The translations under genes and the position numbers were made by a program. The notes beneath the pieces were generated by a model that searched no databases, was not told the DNA's origin, and saw only the letters and a program-made list of their open reading frames with translations. Of a stretch of 64,000 bases of DNA, positions 10,337 to 32,446 are shown piece by piece. The number at the start of each line of letters is the position of its first letter. Positions within the stretch are counted from its first letter, which is position 1. Origin of the DNA: Microvirga soli (lineage in GTDB: Bacteria > Pseudomonadota > Alphaproteobacteria > Rhizobiales > Beijerinckiaceae); assembly GCF_016734765.1 (NCBI RefSeq), contig NZ_JAERQE010000012.1, positions 62,001 through 126,000 on the forward strand. Reading direction: 5' to 3'.

Positions 10337-10713
10337 TTGAGTTTCCAACATAGGCCGAGGCTCCGCTTTTGCGCGGGCGTTAGGCTGAGAATCCGTCCCG
10401 GAGACGGGGCGGTGACAGGCCGGCGAGCCAAGAGGCAACTTTTGGCGCGTTCCGGCTATGTCCTGTCCAAGACTGCAGGTGCCGGCTTAGCCGGTTTAAT
10501 TCGAGAGGGCCTGCATAGACGGGGAAGCCGAGTTTACCATCTGCTAACGCAGATGACGGGAGTCGGTTCGAACCATCTCACCCGGTGCGCCGCCAGGCGT
10601 CATTTGGGGGACAGGGCTTGCGAGAGCGTCGTTCAGGATGCCTCGGATGCAAGTCCGGGCCTTGAGCGGCAAATGCAACCGGCGGAAAATTTCCGCCAAC
10701 CGGAGAGAGCCCA
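10337..10713 (+). promoter_or_regulatory. rplJL mRNA leader (candidate L10-L12 autoregulatory leader)
   Basis: This stretch of the 507-base gene-free gap (10207-10713) has no credible gene. It contains several stems: a CCGG/CCGG stem near 10485, a perfect 7-bp stem CATCTGC/GCAGATG (10538-10555), and GGCGGAAAATTTCCGCC (about 10680-10697) just before the ribosome site. In many bacteria the rplJ leader binds the L10(L12)4 complex to repress translation. The position fits, but the kink-turn was not located with certainty. Confidence 0.4.
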
Positions 10714-11232
10714 GTGGAAAGAGCAGCAAAGCGCGAGCTCGTCTCGACTCTCAACGACGTGTTTTCGAGCACGAGCGTTGTCGTCGTCGCCCACTATGCT
10801 GGCCTCACGGTCGCCGACATGCAGAAGCTGCGCGCGCAGATGAAGCAGGCCGGCGCCACCGTGAAGGTCGCAAAAAACAGCCTCGCCAAAATCGCTCTCG
10901 AAGGCAAGGACGTCGCGTCCATCTCGGGCCTTATGAAAGGTCCGACCCTGATCGCTTATTCGAGCGATCCGGTCGCGGCGCCCAAGGTCGTTGTTGATTT
11001 CGCCAAGGGGAACGACAAGCTCGTCATCCTCGGCGGCGCAATGGGCACGACCGCCCTGAACGTGGACGGAGTGAAGGCACTTGCCACTCTGCCGTCCCTT
11101 GATGAACTGCGCGGCAAGCTGGTCGGCCTTATCCAGGCTCCGGCTACGAAGATCGCTCAGCTCAGCACTGCGCCGGCGGCGAAGCTCGCCCGCGTATTCG
11201 GGGCCTATGCCAAGACAGGCGAAGCGGCGTGA
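10714..11232 (+). CDS. rplJ: 50S ribosomal protein L10
   Basis: L10 (172 residues) anchors the L7/L12 stalk on the 50S subunit. The N-terminal rRNA-binding part ([17 protein letters not shown], then [19 protein letters not shown]) and the C-terminal helix for L12 dimers are present. The start codon is GTG, placed by the GGAGAG ribosome site and the family N-terminus. rplL follows within 55 bases. Confidence 0.96.
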   Translation: MERAAKRELVSTLNDVFSSTSVVVVAHYAGLTVADMQKLRAQMKQAGATVKVAKNSLAKIALEGKDVASISGLMKGPTLIAYSSDPVAAPKVVVDFAKGNDKLVILGGAMGTTALNVDGVKALATLPSLDELRGKLVGLIQAPATKIAQLSTAPAAKLARVFGAYAKTGEAA

Positions 11233-11284
11233 GGCCGTACCTCAACACCATCAATCGTTCGAACTGAACCTAAGGAACTAAGAA

Positions 11285-11659
11285 ATGGCTGATCTTGCCA
11301 AGCTCGTTGACGATCTTTCGTCGCTGACCGTTCTCGAGGCTGCTGAGCTCTCGAAGATGCTCGAAGAGAAGTGGGGCGTTTCCGCTGCTGCGGCTGTTGC
11401 CGTTGCTGCTGCTCCTGGCGGCGCTGCTGCTCCGGCTGCTGAAGAGCAGACCGAATTCACGGTCGTTCTGGCCGGCGCCGGCGACAAGAAGATCGAGGTC
11501 ATCAAGGAAGTCCGTGGCATCACGGGCCTGGGCCTCAAGGAAGCTAAGGACCTCGTCGAAGGTGCGCCGAAGCCCGTCAAGGAAGGCGTTTCCAAGGACG
11601 AAGCCGAGAAGATCAAGGCGACCCTCGAGAAGGTCGGCGCCAAGGTCGAGCTCAAGTAA
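11285..11659 (+). CDS. rplL: 50S ribosomal protein L7/L12
   Basis: This is the multicopy stalk protein that recruits translation GTPases. Its 124 residues comprise an N-terminal dimer domain ([20 protein letters not shown]), an Ala/Pro-rich hinge, and a C-terminal domain ([20 protein letters not shown]...[14 protein letters not shown]). The ribosome site is AAGGA. Confidence 0.98.
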   Translation: MADLAKLVDDLSSLTVLEAAELSKMLEEKWGVSAAAAVAVAAAPGGAAAPAAEEQTEFTVVLAGAGDKKIEVIKEVRGITGLGLKEAKDLVEGAPKPVKEGVSKDEAEKIKATLEKVGAKVELK

Positions 11660-11711
11660 TTTTGCGGCCATCACGGCCGCAGGGTTACCCCCGAGAAATC
11701 GGGGCTCAAAG

Positions 11712-11748
11712 CACACGGTCCCAGGCGTTTTTGCCTGGGGCCGTTGTG
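11712..11748 (+). terminator. rplL-rpoB attenuator hairpin
   Basis: A 15-bp stem with one bulge (CACACGGTCCCAGGC against GCCTGGGGCCGTTGTG) and a GTTTTT loop lies 53 bases after rplL. It is followed by TGTCGTC rather than a T run. This is the usual position of the partial terminator or RNase III site that lowers rpoBC expression relative to rplJL. Confidence 0.65.
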
Positions 11749-11899
11749 TCGTCAAAGAGGCCGGGCTTCTTTGATGATGTCTAGAAGGGCTCGCAAAGAG
11801 CCCGGATTGGTTCGAAAACCGGCGCTTTCCGCCGGGCGGCTCATCCAGGGTCCCGATCCCGGGATTCTCGATTAGCCGTGTATGAGGAACGAGGTCCAG

Positions 11900-16030
<4,131 letters not shown>

Positions 16031-16133
16031 GAGACCGCTCAACTATGACGCTTGGCCGCGGCGATGATGCCGCGGCCCCATGCAATTGCCGGTGAGGGTG
16101 CTTATCTAGCGCCCTCCAGCCCAGGAGACGGCG

Positions 16134-20309
<4,176 letters not shown>

Positions 20310-20333
20310 ACCGCGAAGACCTTATAAGAATGG

Positions 20334-20359
20334 AAAAGGCCGCCCCTGGGCGGCCTTTT
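20334..20359 (+). terminator. Rho-independent terminator of rpoBC
   Basis: A 12-bp stem (AAAAGGCCGCCC / GGGCGGCCTTTT) starts 24 bases after the rpoC stop, with T-rich sequence following. Confidence 0.93.
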
Positions 20360-20368
20360 CGTGGGCTT

Positions 20369-22030
20369 TTACTGGGAGGCGCTTGTCCCGAGAGCAATTG
20401 TGAGCAGCCCGAGCTTCGCCAGCCACACGAGGGCTCTGACGGTCAGGGCAGGCGAGGCATTTTGGTGCCCGGCAATGATGTTCCGGACGGTCGTGCATTG
20501 GCCACCCGCCAGCTTCCACACGGTGAGAAGGAAGGCAGAGGAGATATCCGGCGACGCATTCACCAAGGCCACCCTCAGGCCTAGCCGCTCCAGCACCTCA
20601 GCCTCGCTGATCCCGGCTGCCTGAGAGACCACGTAGTGGCTGGAGAAGGGAAGCGACGGGAAGCTGGCGAAGAGATCGAACGGATCGGGTCGAGCCGGCC
20701 AGAAGCCGCGCATGGCTTCAGGGGAGGGCGCTGACTGTCCGGCATCTCTCATGGCGGCCAGTTCCTGCCACAACTCCTCATAGGCCTTGACGATAACCTG
20801 CCAGTCGAAGCGCTCCCTTGCACGGACCGCGCCGCTAGCGCCCATACGGCGGCGCAGGTCCGGATCGGCCGCGAGGCGCTCGAAGGCTGCTGCCGTTGCA
20901 TCGACGTCCACCGCGACGGCGGTTGATGCCTGACCGATATAGGAATCGTATGTGTCGACCTCGAGCGCGTGGCGTGTGGCGAGGTGGTGCCCCGCGCCTG
21001 GCGGGGCAGCCATGGTCGGGACGGCAAACCCGTCGATGCCGTTCCTCACCGTATCCTTGTATCCATCCAATCGGTCACCACCACCGGCAGCTCGGCCGCC
21101 ATGGCTTCGATGGGGGTAAGGCCAAATGTCTCCTGAATGTTGTCGGACAGGGAGCAGAACACATCCGCCGCCGCCCAGGCGGTATCTCTGACGTCACTGA
21201 TGCGACCGTCGAGGACGATGGAGCGCACGGACGGGCAGAGCTTGGCTCTTGCCTCAGACAAAGCCTGGGCGATATGATCGTTGGCCGTCCAGCCGCACTC
21301 GATCAGCACGACGCGATGGCGGCGGGCCAAGCGCTCCAAGGCCAGGTACATGGGGGTCGGGTTCGCCTTGGCGTGGAAGGAAAGGCGCCCGAGGAACAGG
21401 ACCACGAAGTCAGCCGAGCTGATACCGAGAGATGAGCGTGCCTCGTTCCTGCGTTCCATCCGTCCAGCTTGAACCTCGCATTCCACGCCAAGGGGAATCA
21501 CCGGTAGTTGCGGCCTGACGAAGCGGGTGGCACCCAGGCGCCGGGATAGATGTTCCTCCTGGCGCGCGAAAAGCGTCTCGATAACGGCTCGGGATACTGC
21601 CGACGTGCAGATGATCGCGTCCCAGGGCTGCACCGCAGCCGTCAGGAGACTGGTGAGTCCATCTATCGCGGGCGGACGACAGGGTGTGGTTCACCCCGCA
21701 CAGGCTCCAAGACCTCGGCCCATGAAGCTCCCGCTGCCACGTTTGCGCTGTGTTAATCGGGCTGGGGGTAAAAAGGCAGCCAACCTCCCTGAGGGCACCA
21801 GCCTTGCCAGTTGTGATGTAGCGTGGCGAGCGATCTGGGCAGAAGCCTTTGACAAAGCTGCAGAATTGGTTCCCCGCCTTCGCATTCCCCACATAACCGA
21901 TGGGCGCATTCTCGGAGGAATGACGGGCGAAAGCCGAAAGGAAGCTATGGCCGGCGAAGTGTCGGCCCATCGGTTTCCCATGGGTAACGTCATAAGCCTC
22001 CGCCTCGAAGTGAATCGCCGCCGTCACCAT
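20369..22030 (-). pseudogene. Decayed group 4 glycosyltransferase gene (two frameshifts)
   Basis: Three consecutive frames on the minus strand together make one glycosyltransferase of about 550 residues. The N-terminal part reads AAIHFEAEAYDVTHGKPMGR. The middle part carries WDAIICTSAVSRAVIE, GRLSFHAKANPTPMY and the E-x7-E nucleotide-sugar motif ETFGLTPIEAMAAELPVVV. The C-terminal part starts DGYKDTVRNGIDGFAVPT. The first break lies near 21650-21690, between the NHTLSS and AIDGLTSLL segments. The second is near 21064, where restoring one G would join VVVTDW to DGYKDTV. Such enzymes move sugars from nucleotide donors to surface polysaccharides. Sequencing error is possible, but two separate shifts favour real decay. 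Confidence 0.8.
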
Positions 22031-22156
22031 CTGCCCTCCATCTTCCGGTGCTACTTCATAACCTTGTGTCAAACGGTGCGAAACCCATGTAGAAGAGACA
22101 GGGCCGGCTACATCCCGTCTTCAGGGACAGCCTTTCTGGATCGTTACCGAAAAGTG

Positions 22157-22185
22157 TTGACTTTGCACGACTCGGGCGCTAGAGA
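22157..22185 (+). promoter_or_regulatory. Candidate promoter of the str operon
   Basis: TTGACT (22157-22162) and TAGAGA (22180-22185) are 17 bases apart, giving a leader of nearly 300 nt before rpsL. The gap 22031-22481 holds no credible gene. Confidence 0.4.
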
Positions 22186-22338
22186 GACCGGACTTTCCGG
22201 CTGGCCGTAGGTTTTCGCCAGTCGAGGCGCCTAGCTTCGACGGATGCCACCTAAACGCTGCCGAACTCAACCTTGACTGACACTCGTCAGATTTAGGGCA
22301 CGACCGCGGTCTAAAAATCGTGGTCCTCTGCAATCGCA

Positions 22339-22372
22339 CCACGCCATGGGCTTACCCAAGTCAATGGCGTGG
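22339..22372 (+). promoter_or_regulatory. Hairpin in the rpsL leader
   Basis: A perfect 9-bp stem (CCACGCCAT / ATGGCGTGG) with a 16-base loop is followed by CTTCGTTTTG. It may attenuate transcription or act in mRNA control of the str operon. Confidence 0.4.
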
Positions 22373-22481
22373 CTTCGTTTTGTGCAACCTGAAAAGGTCC
22401 GCAGAAAGCGAAGAGCGGCGTTCAACCGTTGAAGACACATTCATGGCCACCTGCTGGGTGGCCGGTCAAAGAGGGCACAGG

Positions 22482-22853
22482 ATGCCAACGATCTCTCAGC
22501 TGATCCGCAAGCCGCGGACTGCGCAAAAGAGCCGGAATAAGGTTCCCGCGCTTGAGGCCTGCCCGCAGAAGCGTGGCGTGTGCACGCGCGTTTATACGAC
22601 GACCCCGAAGAAGCCGAACTCGGCTCTGCGTAAGGTCGCTAAGGTTCGTCTGACGAACGGGTTCGAAGTCATCGGGTACATACCGGGTGAGGGTCACAAC
22701 CTTCAGGAGCACTCCGTGGTCATGATCCGCGGCGGCCGTGTGAAGGACCTTCCGGGTGTCCGCTATCACATCCTCCGCGGTGTCCTCGACACCCAGGGCG
22801 TGAAAAATCGTAAGCAGCGTCGTTCGAAGTACGGCGCGAAGCGGCCGAAGTAA
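22482..22853 (+). CDS. rpsL: 30S ribosomal protein S12
   Basis: S12 (123 residues) lines the decoding centre. The start at 22482 is fixed by the family N-terminus [12 protein letters not shown] and a GAGGG site; the upstream in-frame extension is not coding. Lys43 ([13 protein letters not shown]) and Lys88 ([13 protein letters not shown]) are the streptomycin-sensitive residues, so no resistance change is seen. Confidence 0.98.
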   Translation: MPTISQLIRKPRTAQKSRNKVPALEACPQKRGVCTRVYTTTPKKPNSALRKVAKVRLTNGFEVIGYIPGEGHNLQEHSVVMIRGGRVKDLPGVRYHILRGVLDTQGVKNRKQRRSKYGAKRPK

Positions 22854-22886
22854 GCCGTCAACTGTATTTGAGGTCGGAGCTAGCTC

Positions 22887-23357
22887 ATGTCCCGCCGCCA
22901 TAGCGCCGAAAAGCGTGAGATCATCCCGGACGCCAAGTTCGGCGATATCGTCGTCACGAAGTTCATGAATTCCATCATGTACGACGGCAAGAAGTCCGCT
23001 GCAGAGAGCATCGTTTACGGTGCGTTCGACAGCATCGAAAGCCGTGCCAAGGCGAACCCGCTTGAGGTCTTCAAGCAGGCCCTCGACAACGTCGCTCCGG
23101 CAATCGAGGTTCGTTCCCGCCGCGTCGGCGGTGCGACCTACCAGGTCCCGGTCGAGGTTCGCACCGAGCGCCGTCAGGCTCTGGCGATCCGCTGGATCAT
23201 TCAGGCCGCTCGCGGCCGTAACGACAAGACCATGATCGAGCGTCTCTCTGCTGAGCTGCTCGATGCCTCGAACAACCGCGGCAATGCCGTGAAAAAGCGC
23301 GAAGACACCCACCGTATGGCGGAAGCCAACCGTGCGTTCTCGCATTACCGCTGGTAA
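22887..23357 (+). CDS. rpsG: 30S ribosomal protein S7
   Basis: S7 (156 residues) starts assembly of the 30S head and contacts the E-site tRNA. It begins [20 protein letters not shown] and holds the [16 protein letters not shown] hairpin segment. In E. coli S7 represses the str operon mRNA; whether that holds here is not visible. It lies between rpsL and fusA. Confidence 0.98.
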   Translation: MSRRHSAEKREIIPDAKFGDIVVTKFMNSIMYDGKKSAAESIVYGAFDSIESRAKANPLEVFKQALDNVAPAIEVRSRRVGGATYQVPVEVRTERRQALAIRWIIQAARGRNDKTMIERLSAELLDASNNRGNAVKKREDTHRMAEANRAFSHYRW

Positions 23358-23376
23358 AGGTCTGAGGAGCTGAGCG

Positions 23377-25452
<2,076 letters not shown>

Positions 25453-25496
25453 ACCCATTAAGCGAAATTTGAACGATCAAAGGAACGGGTGCCACG

Positions 25497-26687
<1,191 letters not shown>

Positions 26688-26755
26688 TAGATAGAGGATC
26701 AAAGGACAGCGGCCGGGTTACGGCTCGGTCGCTTCCCTTGTTGAATGGATAAGCC

Positions 26756-27064
<309 letters not shown>

Positions 27065-27110
27065 GCCGTTAGGCTGGAGCTTTCGGTAGACACGCCGAGA
27101 GGATACGCAC

Positions 27111-27839
27111 ATGCGCTCAGGCGTCATTGCACAGAAACTAGGGATGACCCGCATCTTCACGGATGCCGGCGAACACATCCCCGTCACGGTTCTGAAGGTC
27201 GACAGCTGTCAGGTCGTCGCCCACAGGACCAAGGAAAAGAACGGCTATACCGCGCTGCAGGTCGGCGTCGGCAAGGCCAAGGTCAAGAACGTTTCGAAGG
27301 CCGAGCGCGGCAACTTTGCCGTCGCCAAGGTCGAGCCGAAGCGCAAGCTCGCGGAATTCCGCGTCTCCGAGGATGCTGTCATTCCGGTCGGCGCAGAGAT
27401 CACCGCTGATCACTTCATTGCCGGTCAGTTCGTGGACGTCACGGGGATCACCACCGGTAAGGGCTTCGCCGGCGGCATGAAGCGCTGGAACTTCGGCGGA
27501 CTGCGCGCCACGCACGGCGTGTCGGTCTCCCACCGCTCGATCGGTTCGACCGGTGGCCGCCAGGATCCAGGCAAGACGTTCAAGAACAAGAAGATGCCGG
27601 GTCACCTGGGTGTCGAGCGCGTCACGACGCAGAACCTGCGCGTGGTGTCGACCGACGTCGAGCGCGGTCTGATCCTCGTCGAAGGCGCCGTTCCCGGCGT
27701 TGCCGGCGGTTGGATCTTCGTCCGCGACGCGGTGAAGCGCAAGCTGCCTGCCGAAGTGCCGATGCCCGGCTCCTTCCGCACGGCCAACGACGCTGCGCCG
27801 GCCCCCCAGGCTGAGCAGGCCCAAGAGGAGAATGCGTGA
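27111..27839 (+). CDS. rplC: 50S ribosomal protein L3
   Basis: L3 (242 residues) is an early assembly protein whose loop reaches towards the peptidyl-transferase centre. The loop [20 protein letters not shown] is followed by [18 protein letters not shown], which includes the Gln that PrmB methylates in E. coli. The C-terminal tail (about 20 residues, Ala/Glu-rich) is longer than in E. coli. Its stop overlaps the rplD start (TGATG). Confidence 0.98.
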   Translation: MRSGVIAQKLGMTRIFTDAGEHIPVTVLKVDSCQVVAHRTKEKNGYTALQVGVGKAKVKNVSKAERGNFAVAKVEPKRKLAEFRVSEDAVIPVGAEITADHFIAGQFVDVTGITTGKGFAGGMKRWNFGGLRATHGVSVSHRSIGSTGGRQDPGKTFKNKKMPGHLGVERVTTQNLRVVSTDVERGLILVEGAVPGVAGGWIFVRDAVKRKLPAEVPMPGSFRTANDAAPAPQAEQAQEENA

Positions 27840-28459
27840 TGAAACTTGATGTCACCACGCTTGAGGGCAACACCGCTGGTTCGGTCGATCTGAACGAGGC
27901 CATCTTCGGTCTCGAGCCGCGCGCCGATCTTCTTGCCCGCTGCGTCCGCTGGCAACTCGCAAAGCGCCAGGCCGGTACGCACGCTGTGAAGAACCGGTCG
28001 CTCATCGATCGGACCACGAAGAAGGTCTACAAGCAGAAGGGCACCGGTGGCGCCCGCCACGGCGCCGCGAGCGCTCCCCAGTTCCGGGGCGGCGGTCGTG
28101 CCTTCGGCCCGCAGGTCCGCAGCCATGCTCACGACCTGCCCAAGAAGGTTCGCGCTCTCGCTCTGAGGCACGCGCTCTCGTCCAAGGCCAAGGACGCTTC
28201 TCTCGTCGTGATCGACGACGTGACGCTGTCCGAGCCGAAGACGAAGGCTCTCGTCGAGCGCTTCGGCAAGCTCGGCCTCGGCAACGCCCTGATCATCGGC
28301 GGCGCTGAGATCGAGACGAACTTCCAGCGGGCTGCTCGCAACATCCCGAACATCGACGTCCTGCCGGTGCAGGGCATCAACGTCTATGACATCCTGCGTC
28401 GCGAGAAGCTCGTTCTCACGAAGGCGGCTGTCGATGCGCTGGAGGCGCGCTTCAAATGA
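27839..28459 (+). CDS. rplD: 50S ribosomal protein L4
   Basis: L4 (206 residues) lines the exit tunnel and in E. coli represses the S10 operon. The tunnel loop region [20 protein letters not shown] is clear. The ATG at 27839 shares one base with the rplC stop and has an AGGAG site. The stop overlaps the rplW start by four bases (ATGA), showing translational coupling. Confidence 0.97.
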   Translation: MKLDVTTLEGNTAGSVDLNEAIFGLEPRADLLARCVRWQLAKRQAGTHAVKNRSLIDRTTKKVYKQKGTGGARHGAASAPQFRGGGRAFGPQVRSHAHDLPKKVRALALRHALSSKAKDASLVVIDDVTLSEPKTKALVERFGKLGLGNALIIGGAEIETNFQRAARNIPNIDVLPVQGINVYDILRREKLVLTKAAVDALEARFK

Positions 28460-28752
28460 GCCTGGACCCGCGCCATTACGATGTAATCGTGAGCCCGGTC
28501 ATTACCGAGAAGGCCACGGCCCTGTCCGAACAGAACAAGGTCGTCTTCAAGGTTCGACTGGATGCGACGAAGCCGCAGATCAAGGAAGCGGTTGAGAAGC
28601 TGTTCGATGTCAAGGTGAAGAGCGTTAATACGGTCCTCACCAAGGGCAAAGTGAAGATGTTCCGCGGCACCCGCGGCCAGCGGTCGGACGTGAAGAAGGC
28701 GGTTGTAACCCTCGCTGAGGGCCAGACCATCGACGTCACGACGGGCCTCTGA
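28456..28752 (+). CDS. rplW: 50S ribosomal protein L23
   Basis: L23 (98 residues) sits at the tunnel exit and docks trigger factor and SRP. It begins [20 protein letters not shown] and contains [19 protein letters not shown]. It overlaps rplD by four bases. Confidence 0.97.
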   Translation: MSLDPRHYDVIVSPVITEKATALSEQNKVVFKVRLDATKPQIKEAVEKLFDVKVKSVNTVLTKGKVKMFRGTRGQRSDVKKAVVTLAEGQTIDVTTGL

Positions 28753-28772
28753 TCGGTTGAGAGAGTGATCCG

Positions 28773-29609
28773 ATGGCTTTGAAAACATTCAAACCAATCA
28801 CCCCCGGCCTGCGCCAGCTGGTGATCGTGGACCGCAGCGAGCTCTACAAGGGCAAGCCGGTCAAGAAGCTGACGGAGGGCAAGAGCTCCTCCGGCGGCCG
28901 TAACAACATGGGTCGCGTGACCGTCCGCTTCCGTGGCGGTGGTCACAAGCGCACCCTGCGCCTGGTCGACTTCAAGCGTCGTGCCCGTCTGGGCGATGTG
29001 GCGACCGTGGAGCGGATCGAGTACGATCCGAACCGCACAGCCTTCATCGCGCTCATTGGCTACGCTGACGGCGAGCAAGCCTACATCCTGGCCCCGCAGC
29101 GTCTGGCTGTCGGCGATCAGGTGTCGGCTGGCGAGCAGGTCGACATCAAGCCGGGCAACGCGATGCCGATCGGCAACATGCCGGTGGGAACGATCATCCA
29201 CAATGTGGAGCTGAAGGTCGGCAAGGGTGGCGCACTCGCCCGCTCCGCCGGCACCTACGCCCAAATCGTGGGTCGTGACCAGGGCTACGTAACGGTCCGC
29301 CTGAACTCCGGTGAGCAGCGTCTGGTCCATGGCCAGTGCTTCGCCAGCGTCGGTGCGGTGTCGAACCCGGACCACATGAACACCTCGATCGGTAAGGCTG
29401 GTCGTAACCGCTGGCTTGGCAAGCGTCCGCACAACCGCGGCGTTTCCATGAACCCGATCGACCACCCGCACGGTGGTGGTGAGGGCCGTACCTCCGGTGG
29501 TCGCCATCCGGTGTCCCCATGGGGCGTTCCGACCAAGGGCAAGAAAACCCGTTCGAACAAGCGGACCGACAAGTTTATCGTGTCGAGCCGTCACGCTCGG
29601 AAGAAGTAA
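28773..29609 (+). CDS. rplB: 50S ribosomal protein L2
   Basis: L2 (278 residues) supports the peptidyl-transferase centre and subunit joining. The signature [17 protein letters not shown], including the conserved His, is near the C-terminus, and [17 protein letters not shown] is near the N-terminus. Confidence 0.98.
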   Translation: MALKTFKPITPGLRQLVIVDRSELYKGKPVKKLTEGKSSSGGRNNMGRVTVRFRGGGHKRTLRLVDFKRRARLGDVATVERIEYDPNRTAFIALIGYADGEQAYILAPQRLAVGDQVSAGEQVDIKPGNAMPIGNMPVGTIIHNVELKVGKGGALARSAGTYAQIVGRDQGYVTVRLNSGEQRLVHGQCFASVGAVSNPDHMNTSIGKAGRNRWLGKRPHNRGVSMNPIDHPHGGGEGRTSGGRHPVSPWGVPTKGKKTRSNKRTDKFIVSSRHARKK

Positions 29610-29624
29610 GGATAGAGGCACGTC

Positions 29625-29903
29625 ATGGCACGTTCGCTTTGGAAGGGTCCGTTCGTCGACGGCTACCTCCTCAAGAAGGCCGAGGCTGCCCGTTCCTCGG
29701 GCCGCAACGAGGTTATCAAGATCTGGAGCCGCCGCTCCACGATCCTCCCGCAGTTTGTGGGCCTCACGTTCGGGGTCTACAACGGTCAGAAGCACATTCC
29801 CGTCAACGTGAGCGAGGAAATGGTGGGTCATAAGTTCGGCGAGTTCTCGCCGACCCGCACCTTCCACGGCCACGCGGCGGACAAGAAGGCGAAGAGGAAG
29901 TAA
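29625..29903 (+). CDS. rpsS: 30S ribosomal protein S19
   Basis: S19 (92 residues; [18 protein letters not shown]) binds S13 in the 30S head. The conserved [20 protein letters not shown] is present. rplV starts two bases after its stop. Confidence 0.98.
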   Translation: MARSLWKGPFVDGYLLKKAEAARSSGRNEVIKIWSRRSTILPQFVGLTFGVYNGQKHIPVNVSEEMVGHKFGEFSPTRTFHGHAADKKAKRK

Positions 29904-29904
29904 G

Positions 29905-30285
29905 ATGGGTAAGGCCGCGACTCCTCGCGCACTGAGCGACACAGAGGCACAAGCCGTCGCTCGCATGCTGCGCGTCAGCCCCCAGAAGCTCAACCTTGTT
30001 GCGGCCCTTATCCGCGGCAAGAAGGTTTCTGCAGCTCTCGCCGATCTCGAGTTCTCCCGCAAGCGCATCGCTCGCGACGTGAAGAAGTGCCTCGAGAGCG
30101 CCATTGCCAACGCCGAGAACAACCACAATCTCGATGTGGACGATCTCGTCGTCAGCCAGGCCTTCGTCGGCAAGGCGCTTGTCATGAAGCGCTTCCACGC
30201 CCGGGCCCGTGGCCGGGGTGCTCGTATCGAAAAGCCGTTCTCGAACCTCACGATCGTGGTTCGGGAAGTTGCCGAACAGGCATAA
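29905..30285 (+). CDS. rplV: 50S ribosomal protein L22
   Basis: L22 (126 residues) lines the exit tunnel with its beta-hairpin ([19 protein letters not shown]), the segment where macrolide-resistance changes can occur; no obvious insertion or deletion is seen. Confidence 0.97.
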   Translation: MGKAATPRALSDTEAQAVARMLRVSPQKLNLVAALIRGKKVSAALADLEFSRKRIARDVKKCLESAIANAENNHNLDVDDLVVSQAFVGKALVMKRFHARARGRGARIEKPFSNLTIVVREVAEQA

Positions 30286-30296
30286 AGGAGAACCAG

Positions 30297-31001
30297 ATGG
30301 GTCAGAAAGTTAACCCGATCGGTCTTCGGCTCGGCATCAACCGGACCTGGGACTCGCGCTGGTTCGCCGGCAAAGGCGAGTACGCCAAGCTGATGCACGA
30401 GGATATGGCGATCCGCGAAGCGCTGATGAAGCAGCTGAAGCAGGCCGCCGTTTCGAAGATCGTCATCGAGCGTCCGCACAAGAAGTGCCGCGTCACCATT
30501 CACTCGGGTCGTCCGGGTGTGGTGATCGGCAAGAAGGGTGCCGACATCGAGAAGCTCCGCAAGCTCGTCGCTAAGATGACCGACGCGGATGTGGCGATCA
30601 ACATCGTCGAAGTCCGCAAGCCGGAAGTCGACGCGACGCTGGTGGCCGATTCCATCGCCCAGCAGCTCGAGCGCCGCGTTGCGTTCCGCCGTGCCATGAA
30701 GCGTGCCGTTCAGTCGGCCATGCGTCTGGGCGCCGAGGGCATCCGTATCAACTGCTCGGGCCGTCTCGGTGGCGCTGAAATCGCCCGCCTCGAATGGTAC
30801 CGCGAGGGTCGCGTTCCGCTGCACACGCTGCGTGCGGATGTGGACTACGGTACGTCCACGGCTTTCACGACCTATGGCACCTGCGGCATCAAGGTCTGGA
30901 TCTTCAAGGGCGAAATCCTTGAGCACGATCCGATGGCCCAGGACAAGCGGATGAACGACGAAGGAGGCCGCTCCGGTGGCCGCCGCGAGCAAGCGGCGTA
31001 A
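30297..31001 (+). CDS. rpsC: 30S ribosomal protein S3
   Basis: S3 (234 residues) guards the mRNA entry channel. The start at 30297 ([16 protein letters not shown]) follows AAAGGAG; the longer upstream frame inside rplV is not coding. The KH domain core is [17 protein letters not shown]. The C-terminus is a charged tail. Confidence 0.98.
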   Translation: MGQKVNPIGLRLGINRTWDSRWFAGKGEYAKLMHEDMAIREALMKQLKQAAVSKIVIERPHKKCRVTIHSGRPGVVIGKKGADIEKLRKLVAKMTDADVAINIVEVRKPEVDATLVADSIAQQLERRVAFRRAMKRAVQSAMRLGAEGIRINCSGRLGGAEIARLEWYREGRVPLHTLRADVDYGTSTAFTTYGTCGIKVWIFKGEILEHDPMAQDKRMNDEGGRSGGRREQAA

Positions 31002-31025
31002 CCGAGAGGTCAGGAGAGGTTTGCC

Positions 31026-31439
31026 ATGTTGCAACCGAAGAAAACCAAGTTCCGTAAGCAGTTCAAGGGCCGCATCTCCGGCACCGCGAAGGGCGGCACG
31101 GACCTCAACTTCGGCCAGTTCGGCCTGAAGGCGATGGAACCCGAGCGTGTCAACGCTCGCCAGATCGAGGCGGCTCGCCGCGCCATTACCCGCGCCATGA
31201 AGCGCGCGGGCCGGGTGTGGATCCGCATCTTCCCGGACGTGCCGGTGTCGTCGAAGCCGACGGAAGTGCGTATGGGTAAGGGTAAGGGCGCTCCCGAATT
31301 CTGGGCGGCCAAGGTTAAGCCTGGCCGTATCATGTTCGAGATCGACGGCGTGTCAGAGGATATCGCTCGTGAGGCCCTGCGCCTCGGCGCTGCGAAGCTT
31401 CCGATCAAGACGCGCTTCATCCAGCGCATTGCCGAGTAA
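31026..31439 (+). CDS. rplP: 50S ribosomal protein L16
   Basis: L16 (137 residues; [19 protein letters not shown]) lies between the A-site tRNA and the central protuberance. The conserved [17 protein letters not shown] segment reads [19 protein letters not shown]. Confidence 0.98.
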   Translation: MLQPKKTKFRKQFKGRISGTAKGGTDLNFGQFGLKAMEPERVNARQIEAARRAITRAMKRAGRVWIRIFPDVPVSSKPTEVRMGKGKGAPEFWAAKVKPGRIMFEIDGVSEDIAREALRLGAAKLPIKTRFIQRIAE

Positions 31440-31449
31440 GGAGGGGATC

Positions 31450-31662
31450 ATGAAGACCAAGCAGAGATTCTCTGATCTTAAGGCAATGTCCGCCGACCAG
31501 CTGTCGGATGAGCTGCTGAACCTGAAGAAGGAGCAGTTCAACCTCCGCTTCCAGCGCGCCACGGGCCAGCTCGAGAACACCGGACGCGTCCGTGAGGTCC
31601 GTCGGGACGTCGCCCGCGTCAAGACACTGCAGCGCCAGAAGGCCGCTGCGGCCAAGGCTTAA
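31450..31662 (+). CDS. rpmC: 50S ribosomal protein L29
   Basis: L29 (70 residues) is a two-helix protein near the tunnel exit. The start at 31450 ([18 protein letters not shown]) follows AAGGAGGGG; the [20 protein letters not shown] core is typical. Confidence 0.96.
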   Translation: MKTKQRFSDLKAMSADQLSDELLNLKKEQFNLRFQRATGQLENTGRVREVRRDVARVKTLQRQKAAAAKA

Positions 31663-31674
31663 GAGGAAATCAAG

Positions 31675-31914
31675 ATGCCAAAGCGCGTTTTGCAGGGCGT
31701 CGTTGTCAGCGATAAGCAGGACAAGACGGTCGTTGTGAAGGTAGAGCGTCGCTTTACGCACCCGGTCATGAAGAAGACCGTGCGTAAGACGAAGAACTAC
31801 CATGCTCATGACGAGAACAACACTGCCAAGGTGGGCGACACGGTCTTCATCGAAGAGACCAAGCCGCTCTCCAAGCTCAAGACCTGGGTGCTCGTCGACC
31901 AAGCGAAGGCCTAA
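31675..31914 (+). CDS. rpsQ: 30S ribosomal protein S17
   Basis: S17 (79 residues; [20 protein letters not shown]) is an OB-fold 16S rRNA-binding protein. The conserved [15 protein letters not shown] is present. A 163-base gap with a promoter-like site follows. Confidence 0.97.
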   Translation: MPKRVLQGVVVSDKQDKTVVVKVERRFTHPVMKKTVRKTKNYHAHDENNTAKVGDTVFIEETKPLSKLKTWVLVDQAKA

Positions 31915-31931
31915 AAAGCCTTCCCTAGGGG

Positions 31932-31960
31932 TTGTCAATCGAGGGCGGCTCGTGTATACG
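31932..31960 (+). promoter_or_regulatory. Candidate internal promoter, or hairpin, between rpsQ and rplN
   Basis: TTGTCA (31932-31937) and TATACG (31955-31960) are exactly 17 bases apart, suggesting an internal promoter for the spc genes. The same stretch can pair GGCGGC with GCCGCC and is followed by TTTCT, so a terminator or a terminator-promoter overlap is also possible. Confidence 0.45.
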
Positions 31961-32077
31961 GCCGCCTTTCTCGACATATGAAGGGCAGGGGACATTAGAT
32001 CCCCGTCAGGCGTAGTCCGGGGGGCAATCCTGCCTTGGCCTGGAAACCTGTCTGAAACAAAGGAAAGGATCAAAGCC

Positions 32078-32446
32078 ATGATCCAGATGCAGACGAATCT
32101 TGACGTCGCCGACAATTCCGGCGCCCGTCGCGTGATGTGCATCAAGGTTCTCGGCGGTTCGAAGCGTAAGTACGCTTCCGTGGGCGATATCATCGTCGTA
32201 TCCGTGAAAGAAGCTATCCCGCGCGGCCGCGTGAAGAAGGGCGACGTCATGAAGGCGGTCGTCGTGCGCACCGCCAAGGACATCCGTCGCGCTGACGGTT
32301 CGGTCATCCGTTTCGACCGTAACGCCGCCGTTCTGATCAACAATCAGAAGGAGCCGGTTGGCACCCGTATCTTCGGCCCCGTTCCCCGTGAACTGCGTGC
32401 CAAGAACCACATGAAAATCATTTCGCTTGCGCCGGAGGTGCTCTAA
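32078..32446 (+). CDS. rplN: 50S ribosomal protein L14
   Basis: L14 (122 residues; [20 protein letters not shown]) lies at the subunit interface and is the docking point of RsfS. Its stop shares one base with the rplX start. Confidence 0.98.
   Translation: MIQMQTNLDVADNSGARRVMCIKVLGGSKRKYASVGDIIVVSVKEAIPRGRVKKGDVMKAVVVRTAKDIRRADGSVIRFDRNAAVLINNQKEPVGTRIFGPVPRELRAKNHMKIISLAPEVL

Noticed and set aside
22320..22481. N-terminal extension of rpsL (and similar in-frame extensions of rpsC, rpsH and tuf copy 1)
   Set aside because: Family N-termini and ribosome sites fix the later starts; the extensions carry no conserved sequence.
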